Below are positions 18,206-24,880 of a stretch of 39,709 nt of DNA, one piece after another. Position 1 is the first letter of the stretch. Every line of letters begins with the position of its first letter. Source of the DNA: Streptococcus mitis (GTDB lineage Bacteria; Bacillota; Bacilli; Lactobacillales; Streptococcaceae). The translations under genes were made by a program, and so were the position numbers. Location of the stretch: assembly GCF_005844455.1 (NCBI RefSeq), contig NZ_SPGF01000015.1, positions 1-39,709 on the forward strand, in the 5' to 3' direction. The notes under the pieces were generated by a model. That model had not been told where the DNA came from. It worked only from the letters and a program-made list of their open reading frames with translations, and made no database searches.

Positions 18206-18252
18206 GTTGCTTTTGTACTGTAAAAATGGTAAAATTGCAGTACAAAAGCAAC
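18206..18252 (+). promoter_or_regulatory. abiE-1 promoter inside a 15-bp perfect inverted repeat
   Basis: GTTGCTTTTGTACTG (18206-18220) and CAGTACAAAAGCAAC (18238-18252) are perfect inverted arms around 17 bp. The -35 TTGCTT (18207-18212) lies in the left arm. The -10 TAAAAT (18230-18235), 17 bp away, lies in the spacer. The start of transcription falls in the right arm. A dimeric repressor, presumably the AbiEi antitoxin, would block the promoter. AbiEi autorepression is established for the S. agalactiae system. Confidence 0.8.
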
Positions 18253-18268
18253 AAAGAGAGGGAGAAAT

Positions 18269-18859
18269 ATGTCTAAAAAAGAATTGTTACTTGAGTACTT
18301 AGACAATCATAACGGCATGATTACTTATAGAGATTGTAAAAAATTAGGTATTCCAACCATTTATCTAACTAGACTAGAAAACGAAGGGGTTATCTTTAGG
18401 GTCGAAAAAGGTATCTATCTATCCTCTAGTGGAGGTTATGATGAATACTATTTCTTTCAGTATCGTTACCCCAGAACTGTTTTTTCTCATATCTCTGCTC
18501 TTTATCTACAAGGACTTACAGATGAAATTCCTCAATATTTTGAAGTAACAGTCCCAAGGGACTACCGTTTTAGGAATACACCATTAAATTTAAATATCCA
18601 CACTGTTTCTAAAGACATTGTCAACTTCGGGGTCACCAGTGTAAAAACTCCAATGGGAAACACCGTTAACGTTTATAATTTTGAACGTGTTCTGTGTGAT
18701 TTTATCCTTAATCGAAATAACATTGATGCTGAGCTCTTTGTCAAAACACTTCAAACTTATAGTAACTTCCCTAAAAGAAATCTCGCAAAGCTCTATAAAT
18801 ATGCTCAAAAACTAAATATCTTAGATGAAGTTAAACGAACCTTGGAGGTACTACTATGA
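18269..18859 (+). CDS. abiEi: AbiEi antitoxin and autorepressor, AbiE system 1
   Basis: The 196-residue protein begins with a winged-helix DNA-binding region (MSKKELLLEYLDNHNGMITYRDCKKLGIPTIY, residues 1-32, with a wing at about VIFRVEKGIYLSS). The AbiEi antitoxin domain follows: FQYRYPRTVFSHISALYLQGL, then TVPRDYR and the conserved VYNFERVLCDFI. It overlaps the AbiEii start by ATGA (18856-18859). AbiEi proteins neutralise AbiEii without stable complex formation (type IV toxin-antitoxin) and repress their own promoter. The palindrome at 18206-18252 is its likely operator. The gene faces opposite to the ICE core genes around it, which fits a separately acquired cassette. Confidence 0.9.
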   Translation: MSKKELLLEYLDNHNGMITYRDCKKLGIPTIYLTRLENEGVIFRVEKGIYLSSSGGYDEYYFFQYRYPRTVFSHISALYLQGLTDEIPQYFEVTVPRDYRFRNTPLNLNIHTVSKDIVNFGVTSVKTPMGNTVNVYNFERVLCDFILNRNNIDAELFVKTLQTYSNFPKRNLAKLYKYAQKLNILDEVKRTLEVLL

Positions 18860-19701
18860 ATAAAGCAAAATTAACAGCACTCTGCCATAAAATATCGAAG
18901 AATACTGGATTAACCTTTAATTCCGTCATGACCTATTACTTTCTTGAAGCTATTCTGAAAAAATTAAGTCAGAGTTCTTATTCGAATCACTATATTTTCA
19001 AAGGTGGATTCCTACTTTCAAACGTCATTGGGGTCGAATCTCGCAGCACTGTTGATATTGACTTCCTGTTTCATAAACAAACTTTATCAGAAGAAAATAT
19101 TCAACAACAACTTGAAGAAATTTTAACTGAAGCGAAAGATGGTATTCAATTTTCAATTCAATCCATAACAGCTATTAAGGAAAGCGATGATTATGGTGGT
19201 TATCGAGCAACCATTTTATGTCAACTAGAAAATATTAAACAAATTATCCATTTAGATATTGCGACTGGAGACATTGTCACACCTTACCCTGTTACCTATG
19301 ACTATAAAGCCATTTTTGATGATGGCAATTTTCCAATCATTGCTTATACGATTGAAACAATCTTAGCTGAAAAACTCCAAACCATTTATTCACGAAATTT
19401 CTTGAACAGTCGCAGCAAAGATTTTTACGATGTCTATATCCTTTCAAAGCTAAAGAAAGATGACATTGATTTTTCACAATTAAAGATTGCTTGTGAAAGA
19501 ACCTTTTCCTATCGTGAAACTGAACTCGATTTCAATAAAATCATTGAACTACTGGAGAGATTCAAATCTGACTCTGTTCAACAGCAACAATGGCAAAATT
19601 ATTCAAAAAAATATAGTTATACAAAAGACATTCTATTCACAGATATACTTAATGAGATTATCAGCCTCCTGATAGCTCTCAATTCTAATCATAACACTTA
19701 A
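18856..19701 (+). CDS. abiEii: AbiEii nucleotidyltransferase toxin, AbiE system 1
   Basis: The 281-residue protein has all the motifs of the AbiEii/MenT nucleotidyltransferase family. The GG loop (FKGGFLLSN, residues 48-56) is followed by the metal aspartates D67 and D69 in RSTVDIDF. D134 lies in HLDIATGD, K173 in ETILAEKLQTI, and a KDFYD motif is at 188-192. It has the family's usual length. Known relatives transfer nucleotides, some of them to tRNA acceptor ends, and stop growth to abort phage infection. It is translationally coupled to the antitoxin (ATGA overlap with GGAG just upstream) and is followed by a terminator at 19747-19787. Confidence 0.92.
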   Translation: MNKAKLTALCHKISKNTGLTFNSVMTYYFLEAILKKLSQSSYSNHYIFKGGFLLSNVIGVESRSTVDIDFLFHKQTLSEENIQQQLEEILTEAKDGIQFSIQSITAIKESDDYGGYRATILCQLENIKQIIHLDIATGDIVTPYPVTYDYKAIFDDGNFPIIAYTIETILAEKLQTIYSRNFLNSRSKDFYDVYILSKLKKDDIDFSQLKIACERTFSYRETELDFNKIIELLERFKSDSVQQQQWQNYSKKYSYTKDILFTDILNEIISLLIALNSNHNT

Positions 19702-19746
19702 GTCATGACTGAGAGACTTTAAAACCTTGCCATAAAAAAACAAAAA

Positions 19747-19859
19747 GGCTATGCTAACATTTTTATACTTTGTTAGCATATCCTTTTTATTTCGTTGTGT
19801 AGACAAAACTGATAGTACTATCCACTCCTGATAATTTGCGGAAGGTATAGTTGGGATTA
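19747..19859. repeat. Duplicated scrap of the lysin gene 3' end with terminator and operator-like hairpin
   Basis: These 113 bp closely match 24839-24952, the last codons of the CHAP hydrolase plus the inverted repeat after it. The match ends abruptly at GGGATT. The inverted repeat here (TATGCTAACA, 11-bp spacer, TGTTAGCATA at 19750-19780), followed by TCCTTTTTAT, also works as an intrinsic terminator for abiE system 1 on the plus strand. The codons of the scrap are not part of any intact gene. Confidence 0.8.
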
Positions 19860-19897
19860 CTTAGTTTCAATAATAATTAATATCGTTTTATTATAGA

Positions 19898-19980
19898 AGA
19901 ACCTTCTTTTGATATACATTAACAGACTATCACTCTTTCTCTATCATAAAAAAGAAGGGTTGATTTTGGTATTACATCAA
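19898..19980 (-). repeat. Copy B of the adhesin upstream segment
   Basis: This is a diverged copy of 18081-18166, without an adhesin gene behind it. On the minus strand it runs instead into the lysin 3' scrap. The 19702-20072 stretch holds only this copy, the scrap and AT-rich filler; I see no gene in it. Confidence 0.7.
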
Positions 19981-20072
19981 TCAAAAAAATGAAAAAAGCC
20001 ATCCATAAAAAAGTAGATGACTATGAATTTCTGTAATGCTATCAATGATTTCCTATAACACAATACTTATTA

Positions 20073-20710
20073 TTAAGACGGCCAACTAACTTTTCTCGTC
20101 TTAGGAATTTTAAAGCGTTTCTTATCAATAAGCGTCAGTTCAATTCTTTACAATTATAATGGAGGTATCATTAATTTTTAGACTCCTTGGAAAATAATGA
20201 TTTCCCTGCTCACGTGACAGTTCAACCGTATAACTAATACCATTACTTAATTTGAAGACCACAAAATAGATATTATCTCTTTTAAATCATGTACCGACTT
20301 TTCTATTCAAAATATTTTTCGTAGTGTAGAATTTACATTCCATTAAGTATAACATTTGGTAAAATAATAGAGTCCCGACAATTTTAAATTTATTTTCATT
20401 AAACCAACCATTATCAGCCTTATTAAGACGTTCCAAGGTCCAATCACCTTTTAATCCTTCAAAAATACTACCAGCATTATTAGTTGGCAATTAACATGAT
20501 GTTCTCTAGATAGTCCTAATCCTAATTAGTGGGGATTGAAGAATTTGGCACCAAAAGAACAATCTCAGGATATTCTTCCATATTAGTCTGATAAATGTAT
20601 CTGTACTGAGAAACATATTTCTCAATTGTATTGACTAAGCAAGACATATCAATATTGAGAATATCAACCTCCCCATCAAATATCTTTAACCATTCCAATG
20701 TATATGTCAT
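20073..20710 (-). pseudogene. Decayed gene of unknown function
   Basis: Four minus-strand fragments line up as one broken protein. Fragment one (MTYTLEWLKIFDGEVDI, ending at 20522 in IPNSSIPTN-like residues) has a good upstream GAGAGAAAATAAAA site. After an apparent short insertion, a second frame resumes with PTNNAGSIFEGLKGDWTLE. TGA at about 20287 then interrupts it, but the frame continues in phase with FKRDNIYFVVFKLSNGISY to NDTSIIIVKN. One further frameshift leads to IELTLIDKKRFKIPKTRK and a stop at 20073. I do not recognise the family. It lies just after the small-RNA terminator downstream of the AbiF-like gene. Confidence 0.6.
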
Positions 20711-20742
20711 TTTTATTTTCTCTCAATCACAGAGTATGAGGC

Positions 20743-20803
20743 AAAAAAAGGAGGACTGACGCATCAGATCCTCCCAGACGTGATTAGCACGCCCCAATTC
20801 GAT
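20743..20803 (-). ncRNA. Small structured RNA downstream of the AbiF-like gene
   Basis: A strong promoter (20810-20838) predicts a start near 20803. The transcript first forms a short hairpin, CGUG-CUAAU-CACG. It then forms a stronger one, GGAGGA-U-CUGA-UGCG-UCAG-UCCUCC, followed by seven U (20743-20749), which is an intrinsic terminator. There is no start codon with a ribosome binding site and no reading frame of use. A conserved RNA motif next to abiF genes has been described, and recent work treats it as the antitoxin of AbiF-type systems related to the ancestry of Cas13. The match to that motif is by position and architecture only, since I could not run a covariance search. Confidence 0.7.
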
Positions 20804-20809
20804 ATAACT

Positions 20810-20838
20810 ATAATACCACTAATTTCATTTTTCGTCAA
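20810..20838 (-). promoter_or_regulatory. Promoter of the small RNA
   Basis: On the minus strand, TTGACG (20833-20838), 17 bp, then TATTAT (20810-20815). It is the best-formed promoter in the accessory region. It lies after the stop of the AbiF-like gene, so the RNA is made independently. Confidence 0.75.
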
Positions 20839-20906
20839 TAAATTTACTTAATTGTTGAATCGAAGTTTTTCTATTTGTACTGATAATCTTAAAAAAAATA
20901 TCACGA

Positions 20907-21830
20907 TTAATTAAGAGAATCGTCGAATCTCTCAACAATCTCATTGAATTGATTGATATATTCATTAAGGATTATTGAATCAAATTTTAGAAGGTTCAAA
21001 GTCCAAATTAACAGAATGAAATAATCTTCAATAAATACACAAGTAAATGTTGATAACTTCAAATCTTGTTTTATCTGTATCTTGAGTACTCTAGATACAC
21101 CACTTGAAAAATTGGCATTAAAAATCGCACTATTGTGCATAGTAGCATTTCTTAACTCAATAAGAGAATTAACAACTAACTCAAGTGAGTTCGATCTTTT
21201 AGGGATAATCGTAAAGTCTCGATTCAATTTTTCACGACTTAACTTGGTTAAACATCCTAAAAATCTACTAAACTGTCCCAAAGTAATAACTTCAAAATAA
21301 GCCCAAAGAGGAATTTGATAATTACTATCTAAATAATGCTTGATGACTTCATTTTTATCTGAATAATATTCAATTGTATCCAGTATATTTTGCTTTGTTT
21401 CATTATACTGAACGAATTTCTTATCATATTTCTCATTTTCACCAGCGTAGTCTTCGTAGCAAGCTAATTGATTATCTAATATATCCTCTATCCCACTACT
21501 AGATTCTGCAACCAATGAATCAATAACTCTATTTTTTAATGCTGTCTCTACTAGCATTACGATAGGATAAAATAGTCCTTTTAACTCCATACCAAAATTA
21601 TAGATTGCTACAATTTCCTCAAATGAAGTAATAGATAGAATACCATCTGAATTGGATTTCTTAACAAATCTATATCGCTTATATCCATGATAGTAACCCA
21701 TATTTAAGAGTATAACAGAGTCAACATCATGAATATTTATTTTATGATTTTCCAAGATATGGTTAACTAGACCCGCAGAAGTCAAACCAGTTTTTGACTC
21801 TTTTTTAATTTTTTCAGTATTTGTTTCCAT
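20907..21830 (-). CDS. AbiF/AbiD-like (Abi_2 family) HEPN abortive-infection protein
   Basis: The 307-residue protein has the layout of the Abi_2 family: an N-terminal segment ending in YYHGYKRYRF, then LVETALKNRVID (93-104), YQIPLWAYFEVITLGQFSRF (171-190) and LIELRNATMHNSAIFN (223-238). R227 and H232 form the R-x4-H motif of HEPN ribonucleases. Proteins of this type cleave RNA and halt growth on phage infection. A -10 box (TATAAT, 21849-21854) lies upstream, but no clear Shine-Dalgarno is seen before ATG (CCCAATATTTCTAAATG), which implies weak translation. A separately promoted small RNA follows it. The gene is distinctly AT-rich compared with the transfer operon. AbiF, rather than AbiD, is favoured by the flanking RNA. 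Confidence 0.8.
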   Translation of the reverse strand: METNTEKIKKESKTGLTSAGLVNHILENHKINIHDVDSVILLNMGYYHGYKRYRFVKKSNSDGILSITSFEEIVAIYNFGMELKGLFYPIVMLVETALKNRVIDSLVAESSSGIEDILDNQLACYEDYAGENEKYDKKFVQYNETKQNILDTIEYYSDKNEVIKHYLDSNYQIPLWAYFEVITLGQFSRFLGCLTKLSREKLNRDFTIIPKRSNSLELVVNSLIELRNATMHNSAIFNANFSSGVSRVLKIQIKQDLKLSTFTCVFIEDYFILLIWTLNLLKFDSIILNEYINQFNEIVERFDDSLN

Positions 21831-21860
21831 TTAGAAATATTGGGAATTATTATAAGGTAA

Positions 21861-21906
21861 TAAACCAAAAGCCTATGAAATCGGCAATTCTAAGCTTTTT
21901 GGTTTA
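21861..21906. terminator. Hairpin between the HEPN gene and the AbiF-like gene
   Basis: TAAACCAAAA (21861-21870) and TTTTGGTTTA (21897-21906) are perfect 10-bp arms, with GC/GC continuing inward past a one-base bulge. It lies in the 98-bp gap between the end of the AbiE-2 operon and the next gene. There is no long U-run, so it may be a weak terminator or a regulatory hairpin upstream of the AbiF-like gene. Confidence 0.5.
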
Positions 21907-21928
21907 TACTCATATTCTTTTAGCCGCT

Positions 21929-23323
21929 CTATACGATTAAATTATGGCGAAATACTTCATTTATGATTTTTTTAGTTGTTATTTCATCTATTCCAAAATA
22001 TTGGAGCTGCATAGCTAGGACAATTTGTTCAAGGAACACCACATCTAGCAAAGACTCATTTATAAATTCCTTATCTAAATTTCCGTGAGCAAAATTATTT
22101 CTTTGTTTGCCTATTCGCTCTCCAATTTCAGAGTGATTATAAGAAATATTGTTTAATTTATACATGGATCGTCCGAATAAATCCAATAAAGTCGCACCGT
22201 ATTCTTCAAATATTTGACTAATCTTTTGAGAAAGAGATAAATAGGATACAACTGATTTTTTCAAATCTTTGTAAATTTTTTTCAATTTACCTGTTGAAGT
22301 CTCAATTAAACAATCTAATTCTTTACTAGCTTCTTCCTCTAATTTTTTTCTTTGATCACTTTTCCATTCATCTTCTGAGAATAGTCTACTAAACTCCCAT
22401 TCAAAGGCAGCTGTCCTAAGTACAAAACTGGCAGCATCTATTTTCCTACTATCATTAAAACTTTTACTAAGATGTCTGAGATATAAATTATTTTCAGCTA
22501 TATCGTTTAATATCTTACCCTCATAACCAGCAATATATTTTTGTTGAATATACCTTCCCTCTTTCAATGGTTTCATTTCAATCTCAATATCTTCTTCAAT
22601 TTCATTGAATTGCCCAATTTCACCTTGCCTATTTGACAATTGAATCTCAGTAAAACTAATATTTCTGCGATTACAAAAAAATTGGATAAACTCCTTTGCG
22701 ATACGATATAGTTCTCGTACAAAAGAATAATCTTGAGTTTCTTCAAAATGAAAAACCATTGACGAGGACAATGCTAGAGGTGGATTTTCAATGGATAGAC
22801 TCGTAGTTCTTGTAATACCAAAATAAACTTGAACCTCTTTTCCAAAAACGCTAAACTTCTGTTTTTCTGTCGTTGTTGAATCAAAATCATATGTACTAAT
22901 ATTAATTTTTCCATCGCGTCCTTCAGCTTTATACGAAATTTCAAAGGCATGATTAATCGGATGAATATAGTTTAGCTCTAACCCGCTAAATGACATCCTA
23001 CTAATCATAGGCTTGTCAGAATAACTAAAAAAATAGGACAGAATCGATACGGTAATGATGCCATTATTTTCATGAAGTTGAACGTATTTATTTGTTAGAA
23101 ATGTAATGACTCGATTTGTTTCATTCGTCCGTCCATAAAGAAAGTCTTCTTCTACAAATTTAGGCTCCCCTGGCCAAGCAAATCCCCCTGTTTCTAACTT
23201 AGTATAGAACCAAGAATGGCTAATCACATCCTTCTCCTCTTCTTTAGGAATCAAGGATAATTTTTCTTCATCGAATGTGAAGAAAAATTCATACCCCATC
23301 ATCTGTAAAGTCCCTGTCAACAT
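21929..23323 (-). CDS. HEPN-domain protein, third gene of AbiE operon 2
   Basis: The 464-residue protein has a beta-rich N-terminal half (about 1-190, with SWFYTKLETGGFAWPGE) and a helical C-terminal half. The C-terminal half ends in RIGKQRNNFAHGNLD (about 403-417), where R408 and H413 form the HEPN ribonuclease motif. This layout resembles ApeA-type abortive infection proteins, which join an N-terminal sensing domain to a C-terminal HEPN domain; the match is by motif and layout only. The start is one base from the AbiEii stop, with GGAGG inside the last AbiEii codons, so it is translated as part of the operon. HEPN proteins are classic partners of nucleotidyltransferases (HepT-MntA), so a functional link to AbiEii is possible but unproven. 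Confidence 0.75.
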   Translation of the reverse strand: MLTGTLQMMGYEFFFTFDEEKLSLIPKEEEKDVISHSWFYTKLETGGFAWPGEPKFVEEDFLYGRTNETNRVITFLTNKYVQLHENNGIITVSILSYFFSYSDKPMISRMSFSGLELNYIHPINHAFEISYKAEGRDGKINISTYDFDSTTTEKQKFSVFGKEVQVYFGITRTTSLSIENPPLALSSSMVFHFEETQDYSFVRELYRIAKEFIQFFCNRRNISFTEIQLSNRQGEIGQFNEIEEDIEIEMKPLKEGRYIQQKYIAGYEGKILNDIAENNLYLRHLSKSFNDSRKIDAASFVLRTAAFEWEFSRLFSEDEWKSDQRKKLEEEASKELDCLIETSTGKLKKIYKDLKKSVVSYLSLSQKISQIFEEYGATLLDLFGRSMYKLNNISYNHSEIGERIGKQRNNFAHGNLDKEFINESLLDVVFLEQIVLAMQLQYFGIDEITTKKIINEVFRHNLIV

Positions 23324-23324
23324 A

Positions 23325-24167
23325 CTAAACCTCCAAATTATTTAAAATAATTGCCACCACTTCCACCGATTCCTCAAAACTAATTTCGCTGGCATATCTG
23401 AATGATTTTTGATAACGAGCCCAAAGCTGATTCTGATAGTCGGAGCTACGGATTGCATCTATTTGATTTTCCCAATTTGTCAAAGCATCTAAGCTATCTC
23501 TTTTCTTAGCAGTATTGTGCACAGCACTTTTTAAGACAGGCACATTAATTTCATCTTTTCGAAGGTGATACAATGTATAGAGATCGTAGCGGTCACGAGG
23601 TCTAGTTGAAGCAGCTCCGCGCCTAATAATCGTTTCTAACTTTTCAGCAAGAACAGTTTCTAAATTATAAGTCCAAACTTCTAACTTATCCTCTGAGAAA
23701 ACAGATTGCAGTTGATATGAAATTTCTCGTGGCGTAATCTGGTCACCTGTTGTTATATCAATAAAGACGACCTCACGTAGAGTATCAAATGTCGCATTTA
23801 GTTTAAGGGAAAAACCACCATATTCGTCATCTTGTCGAATTGGCTCTAACTTATCAATTTCAAATTGGAAACCTTCAGAAGGTTGATTGACTATTTCTGT
23901 AAAGATAGCTAGGATATTTTCTCCGTTGAGAGGAAGACCTTTCAAGGTAACATCTAAATCCATTGTTGTCCGTTTATCTAAGCCAATCATCTGGCCAATA
24001 AGAAATCCACCTTTCACAATGAAAGAATCTTTATACCGACTCTCAGAGATGAGTTTTAAGACTTGTTCAATCAGATAATTTTGCTGAACTTGTTGAGCAG
24101 GTATCCCTTTTTCTCTTGCAATATTCTTGATTTTGGCTTTGAAACTATTAGAATTTGAAAATTTCAC
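23325..24167 (-). CDS. abiEii: AbiEii nucleotidyltransferase toxin, AbiE system 2
   Basis: The 280-residue protein starts at GTG 24167, overlapping the antitoxin stop as GTGA, with GGAGG 11 bases upstream. Motifs: VKGGFLIGQ (51-59), D70 and D72 in RTTMDLDV, D137 in VFIDITTGD, K176 in TVLAEKLETI and RDRYDLY (191-197). Its role is that of the system 1 toxin, but identity to that copy is limited to the motifs, so the two arose from separate lineages, not a recent duplication. This copy is in the ICE core orientation, directly downstream of the transfer operon, as in S. agalactiae ICEs. Confidence 0.92.
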   Translation of the reverse strand: MKFSNSNSFKAKIKNIAREKGIPAQQVQQNYLIEQVLKLISESRYKDSFIVKGGFLIGQMIGLDKRTTMDLDVTLKGLPLNGENILAIFTEIVNQPSEGFQFEIDKLEPIRQDDEYGGFSLKLNATFDTLREVVFIDITTGDQITPREISYQLQSVFSEDKLEVWTYNLETVLAEKLETIIRRGAASTRPRDRYDLYTLYHLRKDEINVPVLKSAVHNTAKKRDSLDALTNWENQIDAIRSSDYQNQLWARYQKSFRYASEISFEESVEVVAIILNNLEV

Positions 24168-24757
24168 GACAAGACCTCCACATATGATTGTAGTTTTTCG
24201 GTTACTTTAAATAGTTGTGCATAGTGATACAACTTGGCGTAATCCACAGCTCCTTTTTTGAAGTAAGCTTGAAAAGCTGGTGCAATGACTTGAATATCAA
24301 CATGATAGGTCGTTCGTAGGCACTCAACCAACGTTCGTTCCATATCATACACTAAAATAAACTGCCCAGCCTGTCGCTCCAGTTTTATAACGCCAATTTC
24401 ATGATAATTTCTAGCAACAATCGGTTTAATTCCTGCTTTTTTAATTAACGTTGTATTTGTCCCAAAGGGAAAGGTCATCACAGGTTCAAATGGAACTGTA
24501 AGTGAAAGACCATGTAACCAGAGAGCAGTTTCTAAGGAATAAATTCCTTTTGGAAAACGATACTGTAGACTAAAAAAGTCATCGATATAGGTATCTGGCA
24601 GATGATAGATACCTCTTTCAATTGATTCCACTTTCCCTTTTGAGACTAATTGATTCAGTTGTTGGTAAGAGAAGTTAAGCTCTTCCATATCACGGAAAGT
24701 TATAACTCCATGATTTTTCTTAATATAATGATAGACAGGTTTCTCTAACAAATCCAT
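24164..24757 (-). CDS. abiEi: AbiEi antitoxin and autorepressor, AbiE system 2
   Basis: The start chosen is ATG 24757 (MDLLEKPVYHYIKKNHG), which has GGAGG six bases upstream. The open frame begins ten codons earlier, inside the operator. The 197-residue protein has a winged helix (GVITFRDMEELNFSYQQLNQL, wing VESIERGIYHLP), then the antitoxin domain: FPKGIYSLETALWLHGL and LVYDMERTLVECLR. It matches in size and layout the AbiEi characterised from S. agalactiae, which binds two inverted repeats in its own promoter. Two such repeats lie upstream at 24775-24809 and 24839-24875. Confidence 0.9.
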   Translation of the reverse strand: MDLLEKPVYHYIKKNHGVITFRDMEELNFSYQQLNQLVSKGKVESIERGIYHLPDTYIDDFFSLQYRFPKGIYSLETALWLHGLSLTVPFEPVMTFPFGTNTTLIKKAGIKPIVARNYHEIGVIKLERQAGQFILVYDMERTLVECLRTTYHVDIQVIAPAFQAYFKKGAVDYAKLYHYAQLFKVTEKLQSYVEVLS

Positions 24758-24774
24758 GTCGCCACCTCCAAAAT

Positions 24775-24809
24775 AATATGCTAACAATTCACCATAATGT
24801 TAGCATATT
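24775..24809 (-). promoter_or_regulatory. AbiE-2 operator, proximal inverted repeat
   Basis: Perfect 12-bp arms AATATGCTAACA and TGTTAGCATATT are separated by 11 bp. The repeat overlaps the leader just upstream of the abiEi ribosome binding site. It is a likely AbiEi binding site. Confidence 0.75.
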
Positions 24810-24838
24810 GTTTCAAAATAATCAATTATAAACAACAA

Positions 24839-24875
24839 GGATATGCTAACATTTTTATATTTTGTTAGTATATCC
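24839..24875 (-). promoter_or_regulatory. AbiE-2 operator, distal inverted repeat, also lysin terminator
   Basis: GGATATGCTAACA and TGTTAGTATATCC (13-bp arms, one G-T mismatch) are separated by 11 bp, the same spacing as the proximal repeat. It starts 6 bp after the lysin stop. A TATAAT (minus strand, about 24826-24831) lies just downstream, so this repeat covers the -35 zone of the abiE-2 promoter. Read as RNA it also forms a terminator-like hairpin. Both uses are plausible. Confidence 0.7.
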
Positions 24876-24880
24876 TTTTT

